Shown here: piece by piece, positions 49,839-58,795 of the stretch
Position numbering within the stretch: the first letter of the stretch is position 1
How the letters are laid out: the number at the start of each line of letters is the position of its first letter
From: Kribbella sp. VKM Ac-2569
GTDB lineage: Bacteria > Actinomycetota > Actinomycetes > Propionibacteriales > Kribbellaceae
NCBI RefSeq assembly: GCF_004216905.1
Contig: NZ_SGXJ01000004.1
Coordinates: 806,001-870,000, forward strand
Length of the DNA stretch: 64,000 bases
Direction of reading: 5' to 3'
Position numbers and translations under genes: made by a program
Notes under the pieces: model-generated
What the model was told of the DNA's origin: nothing
Databases searched by the model: none
Seen by the model: the letters and a program-made list of their open reading frames with translations, nothing else

Positions 49839-51251
49839 ATGGACCAGCCACCGCGGATCGGCCGGTACTCCCTGGTCCGCCGGGTGGGTGCCGGGGGTTT
49901 CGCGACCGTTTGGCTGGCGCGCGACGAGCAACTGGACGCCGAGGTCGCGGTCAAGATCCTCTCCGAGAACTGGGTCGAGGACGAGGACGTCCGCCGCCGG
50001 TTCCTGGCCGAGGGCCGGTTCCTGCGCAAGGTCGACTCGCTGTACGTCGTCGGCGTGCACGACATCGGCGAGGCCGACGACGGCCGCCCGTTCATGGTCC
50101 TCACCTACGCCGACGGCGGCACGCTCGCGGACCGGATCAAGGCCGGCCCGCTCGAGTTCGGCGAGGCGGTCCGGATCATCACGCAGGTCGGCCGCGGCCT
50201 GAAGCACCTGCACGCCCGCGGCGTCCTGCACCGCGACGTGAAACCGGCCAACGTCCTGTTCCGCACCGATCCGAACGGCGACCGCGCGATGCTGTCCGAC
50301 CTCGGGCTGGGCAAGTCGCTCGCTGAGGTCTCCCGGATCACGATGCCCGGCGGCACCCCGGCGTACGTCGCTCCCGAACAGGTGATGGGCGAACGCCTGG
50401 ACCACCGCGCCGACCTGTACTCGCTCGGTGCGGTCGCGTACGCCGCCTTCACCGGCCAGGCGCCGCACGGTGTGGCCAGCCTCGGTGCGGTGATGCAGAT
50501 CGAAGCTCCACCGCCCTCGATGACCACACTGCGCGAAGACGTGACGGATGCGGTCGATGTCGTCGTACGGCGCGCTCTCGAGCCGGATCGGGACAAGCGC
50601 TGGCCGGACCTCGACAGCTTCCTCAACGCACTGCGCGAGGCGCACACCACGGGCAAGATCCCGGCGGGCCTCGTGCCGGCCGCAGAGATGCCCGCACCGA
50701 GCGCCGCGACCGGTCCAGTCGACCAGGCGACCGCACTGGCCAGTGCGAGCCAGTCCACCGTTGGTGCGAAACCCCAGAGTCGCGGGCGGACAGGTGTCTT
50801 CACGGCACTCGCTGCAGTGGTGCTGGCAGCAGGCGGCGGGTACGGCGGCTACCAGTACGTCTTGACCCGCCCGGTGATGGTTGAGCACGCGGGGCTGTCG
50901 GTAAAGGTCCCGCGGCAGTGGGGCGAGCAGGCGACCGCCGACAAGTCGCTGGTGGTCAGCACGGACACGTCAACGTGGAAGACCAACCCGAAGACCGAAG
51001 GCGTTTACGTAGGTCTGGTGAACGCCACGCAACTCCCGACGAGTGCCTCCGCTCCACCTGGCTGCACTGGAGGAAGTACCGGGGAGCAATCCGGAGATGT
51101 CGTCACCTTCAGGTACAACTGCAACGACGTGCCAACCGTGCTGGAGCAGTACAAGAAGGTGAACGACACGACTCTCCTCCGGGTCCAGGTACGCGACGAC
51201 AACCCGAAAAGTCGGCAAGCAGTAGCGGACTCGGCGACGTACTCGTCCTAA
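49839..51251 (+). CDS. Membrane Ser/Thr protein kinase with extracellular sensor domain
   Basis: The 470-residue PknB-type kinase has a glycine-rich loop (VGAGGFATVW), catalytic Lys39 in VAVKILSENW, HRD motif with Asp133 (VLHRDVKPAN), Asp154 in SDLGLGKS (replacing DFG with DLG) and YVAPEQ. After a linker, one membrane helix (TGVFTALAAVVLAAGGGYGGYQYV, residues ~315-338) is followed by a ~130-residue external domain with two Cys (PGCTGG, RYNCNDV), not PASTA repeats. It therefore senses an envelope signal. Its TAA overlaps by 4 bp the stop of the convergent secreted protein gene. Confidence 0.93.
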   Translation: MDQPPRIGRYSLVRRVGAGGFATVWLARDEQLDAEVAVKILSENWVEDEDVRRRFLAEGRFLRKVDSLYVVGVHDIGEADDGRPFMVLTYADGGTLADRIKAGPLEFGEAVRIITQVGRGLKHLHARGVLHRDVKPANVLFRTDPNGDRAMLSDLGLGKSLAEVSRITMPGGTPAYVAPEQVMGERLDHRADLYSLGAVAYAAFTGQAPHGVASLGAVMQIEAPPPSMTTLREDVTDAVDVVVRRALEPDRDKRWPDLDSFLNALREAHTTGKIPAGLVPAAEMPAPSAATGPVDQATALASASQSTVGAKPQSRGRTGVFTALAAVVLAAGGGYGGYQYVLTRPVMVEHAGLSVKVPRQWGEQATADKSLVVSTDTSTWKTNPKTEGVYVGLVNATQLPTSASAPPGCTGGSTGEQSGDVVTFRYNCNDVPTVLEQYKKVNDTTLLRVQVRDDNPKSRQAVADSATYSS

Positions 51252-52183
51252 GGAACCAGGGACGTCAGGGACGAGATGGTTGCCTTGTGCATGCGGGGAA
51301 TGACGTTCAGCGTGGCGGGATCTGACGCGTACAGGTACGACCCGGACTCATAGACCAGGTACGCGGTGCCGTTGTACTCCGTGATGCCCTCGGTCATGCT
51401 CGGGGCGCGGAAGCAGCTCAGCGCCGCCGCGTCCAGATCCTTCTGACCGCGCTTCACGACGTAGATGTTGCTGCGGTTCCCACGCCCGTACGACGTGCTG
51501 TAGATGAAGTGGTTGGCGGTGATCGTCAGCCCCTGCGTCTTCGTCGGGACCTCCCAGGCGCCGGCCAGCGTGGTCAGCGTGCCGTCGTCCGCGATCTTGT
51601 ACTCGTACATGGTTCCGCGGCCGGTCTCGTTGAACGTCCCGGAGAACAACGAGTCCCCGTAGCTCCCGATGAACGACGATCCGGCCACGTCACGCGCCGT
51701 ACCGACCTGCCCGAGGTACGGCGTACCGGCGGCCTTCAACGCGTCGCGCAACTCCGTCAGCCGGTACTTGCGGATGCTGCTGCCTTGGCCGGACACGAAC
51801 GCCCAGCCTTTGCTCACGGTGATCCCACCGACGTGGGACTCGGCGATCGCGACCACGCCGACCGTTGAGCCGGTGGACGGGTCGATGCCGTAGATCTGCG
51901 AGTCGGCGCCTTCGCGGTACGCCGCGATCAGGATCAGGTTCTTGCCGGAGCCGTCCCAGTTGTACCAGGTGCCGGCGCCTTGCGGGGTGTGCGTGCTGAG
52001 GTTGGGGATGCTCGCGCTGTTGCTGAACCGGGCGTCGTACTTGTAGGACGCCGATGGTCCGTCGTAGAACGTCGAACCGCCGCTGGTCGAGGTGTCGCAA
52101 CTGATCGCGGCGTGCGCGGGCAGAGCGCCTGTCAGGGCGGCGGCTGTGGTGACGAGGGCGGTCGAGATGGCAAGAAAGCGCAT
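51248..52183 (-). CDS. Secreted protein with beta-propeller-like repeats
   Basis: The 311-residue protein has a Sec signal peptide (ALVTTAAALTGALPAHA-A). The mature part contains repeated strand motifs: NLILIAAYREGADSQIYGIDPSTG, GGITVSKGWAFVSGQG, SSFIGSYGDSLFSGTFNETG, GLTITANHFIYSTSYGRGN and GITEYNGTAYLVYESG, consistent with a beta-propeller. Cys at residue ~29 and ~257 could pair. ATG 52183 has GAGG upstream. It overlaps the convergent Ser/Thr kinase stop. Function unknown; a cell-surface or scavenging role is possible. Confidence 0.7.
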   Translation of the reverse strand: MRFLAISTALVTTAAALTGALPAHAAISCDTSTSGGSTFYDGPSASYKYDARFSNSASIPNLSTHTPQGAGTWYNWDGSGKNLILIAAYREGADSQIYGIDPSTGSTVGVVAIAESHVGGITVSKGWAFVSGQGSSIRKYRLTELRDALKAAGTPYLGQVGTARDVAGSSFIGSYGDSLFSGTFNETGRGTMYEYKIADDGTLTTLAGAWEVPTKTQGLTITANHFIYSTSYGRGNRSNIYVVKRGQKDLDAAALSCFRAPSMTEGITEYNGTAYLVYESGSYLYASDPATLNVIPRMHKATISSLTSLVP

Positions 52184-52288
52184 GGTGACCTCACGAGGTT
52201 GGGCGGAAACCTACGAGATTTTCAGAGTAAATCGGCAATGAGTAACGCGCGAGGGTTCACCGGGCGTCAGCTTCGCGAACGGACGCCG

Positions 52289-52294
52289 TACGGT
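52289..52294 (+). promoter_or_regulatory. -10 element for leaderless M20 peptidase gene
   Basis: TACGGT ends 6 nt before ATG 52301, with no Shine-Dalgarno sequence. This fixes the start at 52301 although the frame is open for 107 more codons upstream. Confidence 0.45.
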
Positions 52295-52300
52295 TGTCGC

Positions 52301-53635
52301 ATGAGCGATCTGTCAGCGGCGATCGACCGCGTTCTGCCCAGCGTCCGTGCCGACCTCGAGGACCTCATCCGGATCCCGTCGGTCAGTTACGAACCGGCCC
52401 GCGCGGCCGATGTCCAGCGGTCCGCGGAGGCGACCGCGGCGTTGTTCGAGGCCGAAGGCTTCACGGTGAAGATCGTCCGGGCCGGTGAGGGCGCGCCCGC
52501 GGTCATCGCCAAGAAGGCCGCGCCGGCCGGCAAGCCGACAGTGCTGTTGTACGCGCACCACGACGTCCAGCCGACCGGGGCGGTCGAGCAGTGGACGTCG
52601 GACCCGTTCGAGCCGACCGAGCGGGGCGACCGGCTGTACGGGCGGGGCGCGGCCGACGACAAGGCCGGGATCGCCGCGCACCTGGCCGCCGTACGGGCCT
52701 TCGGCAACGATCTGCCGGTGGGCGTGACGGTGTTCGTCGAGGGCGAGGAGGAGATCGGCTCGCCGACCCTGCTGCAGTTGCTGGACGAGTACTCCGACGA
52801 GCTCGCCGCCGATGCGATCGTGATCGCGGACTCGGGCAACTGGGATATCGGCCGGCCGGCGCTGACGGTGTCGCTACGCGGTCTGGTCGAGTCGTACGTC
52901 GAGGTGCGGACACTGGATCACGCGGTCCATTCCGGATTGTTCGGTGGGCCGATCCCGGACGCGCTGTCGACGTTGTGCCGCCTGCTCGCGACGCTGCACG
53001 ACGACAAGGGTGACGTCGCAGTGGATGGGCTGCACGCCTCCCGGGCGGCCGATGTGGAGTACCCGGAGGACCGGCTGCGGGCCGAGTCGAGTGTGCTGGA
53101 CTCCGTCCGGCTGACCGGCTCGGGTTCGCTCGTCGACCGGTTGTGGACCCGGCCGGCGATCGCCGTACTGGGGATCGACGCGCCGTCCGTGGCAGAGGCG
53201 AGCAACACGCTGGTACCGGTCGCGCGGGCCAAGGTGAGCCTGCGGGTCGCGCCGGGCGACGACGCGATCAAGGCGAGCGCGGCGCTGAAGGCGCACCTTG
53301 AGAACCACGCGCCGTGGGGTGCGCAGGTCACCGTCACCGAGGGGCAGAACGGTCAGCCGTGCAGCGTGAACGCCCGCGGCGCCGGGTACGAAGCGGCCCG
53401 GGCGGCCTTCAAGACGGCGTGGGGTGTCGAGCCGATCGACATGGGCATGGGCGGGTCGATCCCGTTCATCGCGGAGTTCCAGCAGACCTTCCCGCAGGCC
53501 TCGATCCTGGTCACCGGCGTGGAGGATCCGGACACCCGCGCCCACGGCATCGACGAGGGTCTGCACCTCGCGGAGTTCACCAAGGTCTGCCTCGCCGAGG
53601 CGCTCCTGCTTCAGAACCTGGCAAACCAGGCGTGA
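52301..53635 (+). CDS. M20-family metallopeptidase (dipeptidase/carboxypeptidase)
   Basis: The 444-residue enzyme has the M20 metal site: YAHHDVQPTG (His), GRGAADDKAG (bridging Asp), FVEGEEEIGS (catalytic Glu-Glu), IVIADSGNW, and the late GIDEGLHL metal His region. Residues ~190-330 form the lid/dimerisation domain, with HSGLFGGPIPDA. Such enzymes hydrolyse dipeptides or N-acylated amino acids using two Zn2+. It lies 43 bp upstream of the transhydrogenase genes but a separate promoter appears to serve those. Confidence 0.92.
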   Translation: MSDLSAAIDRVLPSVRADLEDLIRIPSVSYEPARAADVQRSAEATAALFEAEGFTVKIVRAGEGAPAVIAKKAAPAGKPTVLLYAHHDVQPTGAVEQWTSDPFEPTERGDRLYGRGAADDKAGIAAHLAAVRAFGNDLPVGVTVFVEGEEEIGSPTLLQLLDEYSDELAADAIVIADSGNWDIGRPALTVSLRGLVESYVEVRTLDHAVHSGLFGGPIPDALSTLCRLLATLHDDKGDVAVDGLHASRAADVEYPEDRLRAESSVLDSVRLTGSGSLVDRLWTRPAIAVLGIDAPSVAEASNTLVPVARAKVSLRVAPGDDAIKASAALKAHLENHAPWGAQVTVTEGQNGQPCSVNARGAGYEAARAAFKTAWGVEPIDMGMGGSIPFIAEFQQTFPQASILVTGVEDPDTRAHGIDEGLHLAEFTKVCLAEALLLQNLANQA

Positions 53636-53641
53636 CCGGGC

Positions 53642-53671
53642 TTTTCGGCGACCCAGTGTTTGGCATAGGTT
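53642..53671 (+). promoter_or_regulatory. Possible promoter of the transhydrogenase operon
   Basis: TTTTCG (53642-53647) and TAGGTT (53666-53671) are 18 bp apart, and the -10 element ends 7 nt before GTG 53679, so the transcript would be leaderless. Confidence 0.4.
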
Positions 53672-53678
53672 TCGGCGA

Positions 53679-54800
53679 GTGAAGATCGCAGTCGTACGGG
53701 AGACCAGACCGGCGGAGCGCCGGGTCGCGCTGGTGCCGGAACAAGTCGCGAAACTGATCGAGCTCGGGTACGAGGTCGCGGTCGAGCCGGCCGCCGGTGA
53801 ACGCGCGCTGTTCTCCGACGACCAGTACCGCGACGCCGGCGCCGAAGTGGCCTGGGGCGCCGATCACGCGGCCACCATCGTGACGTCGGTGCAGCCGCTC
53901 GAACGTGAGCGTCTGCAACGGTTGCACGCCGGTACGGCGCTGATGTCGTTCCTGCCGACGAACCCGCCAGACGTGGTCCGGACCGCAACCCGGGCCAAGC
54001 TGACCGTGTTCGCGATGGAGCTGATCCCGCGGATCTCCCGGGCCCAGTCGATGGACGCCCTGTCGTCGCAGGCGCTCGTCGCCGGGTACCGGGCCGCGAT
54101 CGTCGCCGCCGAACGGCTGCCGCGATTCTTCCCGCTGAACATGACCGCGGCCGGCACCGTCCCGCCGGCCCAGGTCCTCGTCCTCGGCGCCGGCGTGGCC
54201 GGCCTGCAGGCGATCGCCACCGCGAAACGACTCGGAGCGGTGGTCAAGGCGTACGACGTACGTACTGCCGCCGCGGAGGAGATCGCGTCGATGGGCGCCA
54301 TACCGATCGAGCTCGAACTCGGCACGCTCGACGGACCTGGTGGATACGCCCGCGAGATGACCCCGGAACGCGCGCAGCTCCAGCGTGAACTGCTCACGCC
54401 GTACGTCGCCGCCGCGGACGCCCTCATCACGACAGCCGCCGTACCGGGCCGGACCGCGCCGATGCTGGTGACGCGGCAGATGGTCGAGCAAATGAAGCCT
54501 GGGTCGGTCGTGGTGGACCTGGCGTCCGAGCAGGGCGGCAACGTCGAAGGATCTGTCGCCGGGACCGAGCTGACGATCGGCGACGCACTGGTCTGGGGCG
54601 GCGCGAACGTACCGTCGCAGATGGCCGGGCCCGCCTCGCGGCTCTACGGTCAGAACATCGCAAACCTGATCCGGCTGATGACCCGGAACGCTGCCTTCGA
54701 TCCCGACTTCGACGACGAGATCGTCCGCGGATGCTGCGTCACCCACGACGGCTCCGTACTCCACGAGCCCACCCGAGAGCTCTTGAAGGGCCAGGCATGA
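53679..54800 (+). CDS. pntAA: Proton-translocating NAD(P)+ transhydrogenase alpha subunit, NAD-binding part
   Basis: The 373-residue protein is the soluble NAD(H)-binding domain: MKIAVVRETRPAERRVALVPE at the N-terminus, MELIPRISRAQSMDALSSQA (the RAQSMD motif that contacts the nicotinamide), and Rossmann motif VLVLGAGVAGLQAIATAKRLGA. It passes hydride from NADH to NADP+ bound to PntB while protons cross the membrane. The split alpha subunit (separate pntAA and pntAB) is typical of actinobacteria. The ATGA overlap with pntAB gives coupling. Confidence 0.95.
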   Translation: MKIAVVRETRPAERRVALVPEQVAKLIELGYEVAVEPAAGERALFSDDQYRDAGAEVAWGADHAATIVTSVQPLERERLQRLHAGTALMSFLPTNPPDVVRTATRAKLTVFAMELIPRISRAQSMDALSSQALVAGYRAAIVAAERLPRFFPLNMTAAGTVPPAQVLVLGAGVAGLQAIATAKRLGAVVKAYDVRTAAAEEIASMGAIPIELELGTLDGPGGYAREMTPERAQLQRELLTPYVAAADALITTAAVPGRTAPMLVTRQMVEQMKPGSVVVDLASEQGGNVEGSVAGTELTIGDALVWGGANVPSQMAGPASRLYGQNIANLIRLMTRNAAFDPDFDDEIVRGCCVTHDGSVLHEPTRELLKGQA

Positions 54801-55102
54801 CGGAATCCATCGCGCTGCTGACGATCTTCGTCCTCGCCGCGTTCGTCGGGGTCGAGGTGATCAGCAAGGTCTCCTCGACGCTGCACACCCCGCTGATGTC
54901 GGGGGCGAACGCCATTCACGGCGTCATCCTGGTCGGCGCCATCATCGTCACCGGCGCGGCCGACTCCGTGATCGTGGTGATCGTCGGGCTGCTGGCCGTC
55001 GTACTGGCGACGGTGAACATGGTCGGCGGGTTCGTGGTCACCGACCGGATGCTGGAGATGTTCAAAGGTCCGGGAGCTCGCAAGAAGGAGCTGCACAAGT
55101 GA
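54797..55102 (+). CDS. pntAB: Transhydrogenase alpha subunit, membrane part
   Basis: The 101-residue protein has three membrane helices (IALLTIFVLAAFVGVEVISKV, MSGANAIHGVILVGAIIVTG and IVVIVGLLAVVLATVNMVGGFVVT) and the conserved TDRMLEMF end. This is the short C-terminal membrane part of PntA encoded as a separate gene. The start overlaps the pntAA stop, and its stop overlaps the GTG start of pntB. Confidence 0.95.
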   Translation: MTESIALLTIFVLAAFVGVEVISKVSSTLHTPLMSGANAIHGVILVGAIIVTGAADSVIVVIVGLLAVVLATVNMVGGFVVTDRMLEMFKGPGARKKELHK

Positions 55103-56469
55103 TCCCCACCTGGGCCCAGATCGGGTACCTGGTCTCCGCGGTCTGCTTCATCGTCGCGCTGAAGGCCTTGTCGTCGCCGCGCAGCGCGCGCACCGGCAAC
55201 CTGATCGGCGCCGCCGGAGCTGCCCTCGCGGTGATCATCACGTTCGCGGCGTACAAGCCCGACCACCTGGTGCCGATCCTGATCGCGCTGGCGATCGGCA
55301 CCGTCGGCGGTGTGATCGGATCGCGGCGGGTGCAGATGACCCAGATGCCGCAACTCGTTGCCTTGTTCAACGGCGTCGGCGGTGGCGCGGCCGCGCTGGT
55401 CGCCCTGGTCGAGCTCGGTGATGTGTCCTCCGACGCGACCGTCGCGGCGATCGCCACGGCGTTCACGATCCTGGTCGGCGCGATCAGCTTCTCCGGCTCG
55501 GTGGTGACGTTCGCCAAGCTGCAGGAGCTGATGACGACCCGTCCGGTGACGTTCCCGGGTCTGCCCGTGCTCTTCGTCGCCTCGCTGCTGGGCGGCATCG
55601 CGCTCGCGGCCTGGCTCGTGTCGGATCCGCGGGTGTGGGTCGGCGTACTGCTCTGCCTCATCGGTCTCGCGATCGGCGTCATGCTGGTGCTGCCGGTGGG
55701 CGGTGCCGACGTACCGATCGTGATCTCGTTGCTGAACGCCTTCACCGGTCTGACGGTCGCCGCGGGCGGTTACGTCCTCGGGAACACGCTGCTGCTGATC
55801 GCGGGCACGCTGGTCGGCGCGGCCGGTACGTTGCTGACCAAGCTGATGGCGGACGCGATGGGGCGGTCCGTCTTCAACATCCTGTTCGGTGCCGTGCGCG
55901 GCGGGTCGACGCTGGGTGCCGGTACGGCGTCCGACCGGCCGGTCATCTCGGCGGGACCGGAGGACGTCGCGATCCTGCTCGGGTACGCGAACAAGGTCAT
56001 CATCGTGCCCGGGTACGGTCTCGCCGTCGCGCAGGCGCAGCACACGCTCCGCGACCTCGTCGACGAACTGCAGAGCCGCGGGGTCAAGGTCGACTACGCC
56101 ATCCACCCCGTCGCCGGCCGCATGCCCGGCCACATGAACGTGCTGCTCGCCGAGGCCCAGGTGCCTTACGAGCAACTGCGCGAGATGGACGACATCAACG
56201 GCGACTTCAAGACGACGGACGTCGTACTGGTCGTCGGCGCCAACGACGTCGTCAACCCCGCCGCGCGCAACACCCCGTCGGCCCCCATCTACGGCATGCC
56301 GATCCTGAACGCCGACGAGGCCCAGCGGGTCATCTTCCTCAAACGCTCCATGCGCCCCGGCTTCGCGGGCATCGAGAACGAACTCCTCTACGACCCCAGA
56401 ACCACCCTCCTCTTCGGCGACGCCCGAGACTCCCTCAGCAAACTCCTCGCCGCCCTGAAAACGGTCTAG
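55099..56469 (+). CDS. pntB: Transhydrogenase beta subunit
   Basis: The 456-residue subunit has an N-terminal block of about nine membrane helices, with proton-path residues in VGGVIGSRRVQMTQMPQLVALFNGVGGGAAALV. The C-terminal ~180 residues bind NADP(H): IVPGYGLAVAQAQH, IHPVAGRMPGHMNVLLAEA and VVLVVGANDVVNPAA. Together with PntAA and PntAB it supplies NADPH at the expense of the proton gradient. A GTG start is used. A hairpin terminator follows. Confidence 0.96.
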   Translation: MIPTWAQIGYLVSAVCFIVALKALSSPRSARTGNLIGAAGAALAVIITFAAYKPDHLVPILIALAIGTVGGVIGSRRVQMTQMPQLVALFNGVGGGAAALVALVELGDVSSDATVAAIATAFTILVGAISFSGSVVTFAKLQELMTTRPVTFPGLPVLFVASLLGGIALAAWLVSDPRVWVGVLLCLIGLAIGVMLVLPVGGADVPIVISLLNAFTGLTVAAGGYVLGNTLLLIAGTLVGAAGTLLTKLMADAMGRSVFNILFGAVRGGSTLGAGTASDRPVISAGPEDVAILLGYANKVIIVPGYGLAVAQAQHTLRDLVDELQSRGVKVDYAIHPVAGRMPGHMNVLLAEAQVPYEQLREMDDINGDFKTTDVVLVVGANDVVNPAARNTPSAPIYGMPILNADEAQRVIFLKRSMRPGFAGIENELLYDPRTTLLFGDARDSLSKLLAALKTV

Positions 56470-56486
56470 CCCCACACCAAACGCAA

Positions 56487-56534
56487 CGGCCGTCGGCCCC
56501 CGCTGAAGCGGCGCGCCGACGGCCGACCTGTTTT
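56487..56534 (+). terminator. Terminator of the transhydrogenase operon
   Basis: An 11-bp perfect stem CGGCCGTCGGC (56487-56497) / GCCGACGGCCG (56515-56525), a 17-nt loop and a TTTT run at 56531-56534, 18 bp after the pntB stop. One of the few hairpins in the window with a T-tract. Confidence 0.85.
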
Positions 56535-56733
56535 CCGGTAACTAATCGGCACCTGACGGCAGAAAGTTTCCGCAAAGCGGATGCGGGAGCAGGTGGCCGC
56601 CCCCGGCCAACGACCTCCCCCGGCCAGTGTCGCCCGTTGCCCGCGCCGCGTTCGCTCTGTTTGACTCTCGTACCGAGAGGCCGGGCGGCGCACCCATTCC
56701 TCTCGCCCTTCCCGTCCCACCGAGGAGAACACT

Positions 56734-56781
56734 TTGTCCTGCCTTACCAAGCCCCTTTCCCGAGCCTGGGACTGGGGCTAA
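56734..56781 (+). CDS. Possible 15-codon short ORF facing the LuxR genes
   Basis: GAGGAG at 56722-56727 sits 6 nt before TTG 56734, and the frame reads MSCLTKPLSRAWDWG then TAA. The rare clustering of Cys, two Trp and Lys is not typical of random GC-rich text. The stop overlaps the stop of the convergent LuxR gene (56778-56780). The rest of 56535-56733 holds nothing recognisable. Translation is unproven; TTG starts are less common. Confidence 0.35.
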   Translation: MSCLTKPLSRAWDWG

Positions 56782-57764
56782 TCCACCCACCCCCGCTGCG
56801 CCGCCCGAACCCCCAGTTCAAACCGCCCCGAAGCCCCCACCTGCTCACTAAGCTTCGCCGCCATCCTGCGAACGGTACGCATAGAAACCCCCAGCTTCCG
56901 CGCCACCTGCTCATCAGTCGCCCCGTGCACCAGGAGCCGAAGAAACTCAGCCTCCTGCGCACTGATCCCGCCCTCGCGAGTTGCTGGCTGCTCCTTGAAC
57001 GGGTCGACGCCTCGATCCCAGTAGCTCAGGTGCAGTTCCATAGCCATCCGCACCACGGCGCGGCTGTGATGTATGACAGCACCGACAGAGCTGTCCTCAG
57101 GGTCGATCGCCATCACGGCGGTTTCGCTGTCGAAGATGATTAATCGGAACGGAACCGATGGAGCGATTCGAATCTTGCCGCCAAGGCTCGCAATGAATTC
57201 CAGGAATTCACGCCCGCGAGGACGCTTGAAATACGACTCAGGATAGATGTACCGCATCTCGACGCCGCGCTCGAGATGTTTTCTGTCTGGAAAGGTCTCT
57301 GGGTCCCAAGTGAGTTGACCCGGGTCTCGGATCAATCCCCAAGACGTTTTCTCCGGTCGGAATCGCTGCATTCGCTGGTTGGCGAGTTCGCGTCCTTGGA
57401 GGATCTCTACGTCGCCTGTTGTTCTCTGAACCAGGAAATTCGCAAGGTCTGCGGTGAATCTGCTTGCGGTGAGCTGGTCTGCCCGGAGTTGTTCGCTCAG
57501 CGCGTCGATCTCCTGCTGTTGGCTTTCTGCCAGGCGACCGAAGGTGACCGCCGGATCCAGCGGATACTCGACGCCCTCGATCCAGCTCGGCACGACAAAC
57601 CCGAGATCCCGCAATTTCTGTAGATCCCGGGACGTCTCGTCCTCGGTACGCCCCAACTCGGCGGCCAGTTCGCTCAGTCGTGTGTCACGGCCCAGCTCTG
57701 GCTGTTGCAACAGGACCCGGTAGACCGCGAGCAGGTCCTCCGTGAGCCCCGAGGAGTTGAACAA
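56778..57764 (-). CDS. TrmB-like/LuxR-type transcriptional regulator, copy 1
   Basis: The 328-residue protein has an N-terminal TrmB-like winged helix (residues ~1-60: DLLAVYRVLLQQ ... LSELAAELGRTEDETSRDLQKLRDLGFVVPSW), a coiled segment (~75-115), a TrmB-type effector region with RGVEMRYIYPESYFKRP and APSVPFRLIIFDSETAVMAID, and a C-terminal LuxR HTH (~265-325: ISAQEAEFLRLLVHGATDEQVARKLGVSMRTVRRM). Start is TTG 57764, only 5 bp after the stop of the paralogous copy 2, so the two are coupled. The effector is unknown. Confidence 0.88.
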   Translation of the reverse strand: MFNSSGLTEDLLAVYRVLLQQPELGRDTRLSELAAELGRTEDETSRDLQKLRDLGFVVPSWIEGVEYPLDPAVTFGRLAESQQQEIDALSEQLRADQLTASRFTADLANFLVQRTTGDVEILQGRELANQRMQRFRPEKTSWGLIRDPGQLTWDPETFPDRKHLERGVEMRYIYPESYFKRPRGREFLEFIASLGGKIRIAPSVPFRLIIFDSETAVMAIDPEDSSVGAVIHHSRAVVRMAMELHLSYWDRGVDPFKEQPATREGGISAQEAEFLRLLVHGATDEQVARKLGVSMRTVRRMAAKLSEQVGASGRFELGVRAAQRGWVD

Positions 57765-57769
57765 GTTCG

Positions 57770-58753
57770 TCAGACCCAGCCGCGCTTTGCGGCGGCCACC
57801 CCGAGTTCGAAGCGGCTGGCGGCGTCTAGGCGCTCGGAGAGGTTGGCGGTGATCCGGCGGGCTGTGCGGAGGGAGATGCCGAGCAGGCGGGCTACCTGCT
57901 CGTCCTTCGCGCCGCCGGCGAGGAGACGGAGCACTTCAGCCTCGTGGGGGGTCAAGGGCGTCTCGTCGTCGCGGTCGCCTGGTTCGAACATCTCGGACGC
58001 GCGGGACCAATAGGAGTCGAACAACGCCAAGGCCACGGACACGACGGCAGGCGTGCGGTGGATCACCGCACCGGCGGTCGGGTTCTCGGGGTCCATCGGC
58101 ATGACCGCGATCTCCTGGTCGAAGAGGAGAAGTCGCATGGGCAGCGTCGGTGTCACCCGGACCTCGCCGCCGAGCCGGTGCATCGTCGAGACGTACTCCA
58201 GCGCCTGCTTCGAAGCAGTCATGCTCTGGAGGTAGAGGGTTCGCAGCTTGATACCGCGCTCGAGCAGCTCGAAGTCGGGCGACTTGAGGGATTGCGGGAT
58301 CGATTCGTCGAAGTGCGCCGGCACCAGACCCCAGAAGGTGTCCTTGGCCTTCAGTGCGAGCTCCTCGATCCGGCGCGACGCGTTCGCGCGGCCCTTGAGT
58401 ACCTCGACATCTCCGCTGGTTCGCGACGTGAGCAGTTCGTTGTACTGCTCGGCGATCACTTCGGCGGAGGCTTCGGCTTCTTTCAGCTCGCCGAGTTCCT
58501 TGTTCAACTCGGTCCTGCGCCGTTCGGCCAGGCCGGTCAGCCCGACGCGGGGGTGAACCGCGTGCTCACCTTCCGGGTTCGTCCAGGTCGGGACCAGGAG
58601 CTCGAGGCTTCGGAGCTTGCCCATCAGTTCCTGGACGTCGCTCGTTGAGCGGTCTACTAGCGCCGCAATCTGCTCGGGCGTACTGTCTGGATGGCTGAGC
58701 AGGGCGTGATAGACCGCGAAAGTGGCTTCGTCCACCCCCAGCGGCTCCAGCAC
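57770..58753 (-). CDS. TrmB-like/LuxR-type transcriptional regulator, copy 2
   Basis: The 327-residue paralogue has the same layout as copy 1: TrmB wHTH (DEATFAVYHALLSHP ... IAALVDRSTSDVQELMGKLRSLELLVP), coiled segment KELGELKEAEASAEVIAEQYN, effector region RGIKLRTLYLQSM and TPTLPMRLLLFDQEIAVMPMDP, and LuxR HTH LTPHEAEVLRLLAGGAKDEQVARLLGISLRTARRI. GTG 58753 has GGAGGAG 7 nt upstream; an earlier start is unlikely. It is divergent from the small secreted peptide gene, with a 23-bp dyad in the 100-bp gap. It may regulate that peptide, or respond to it. Confidence 0.88.
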   Translation of the reverse strand: MLEPLGVDEATFAVYHALLSHPDSTPEQIAALVDRSTSDVQELMGKLRSLELLVPTWTNPEGEHAVHPRVGLTGLAERRRTELNKELGELKEAEASAEVIAEQYNELLTSRTSGDVEVLKGRANASRRIEELALKAKDTFWGLVPAHFDESIPQSLKSPDFELLERGIKLRTLYLQSMTASKQALEYVSTMHRLGGEVRVTPTLPMRLLLFDQEIAVMPMDPENPTAGAVIHRTPAVVSVALALFDSYWSRASEMFEPGDRDDETPLTPHEAEVLRLLAGGAKDEQVARLLGISLRTARRITANLSERLDAASRFELGVAAAKRGWV

Positions 58754-58795
58754 GATCCTTCTCCTCCAGAAACTTGTCGGAACCGACCATATACA

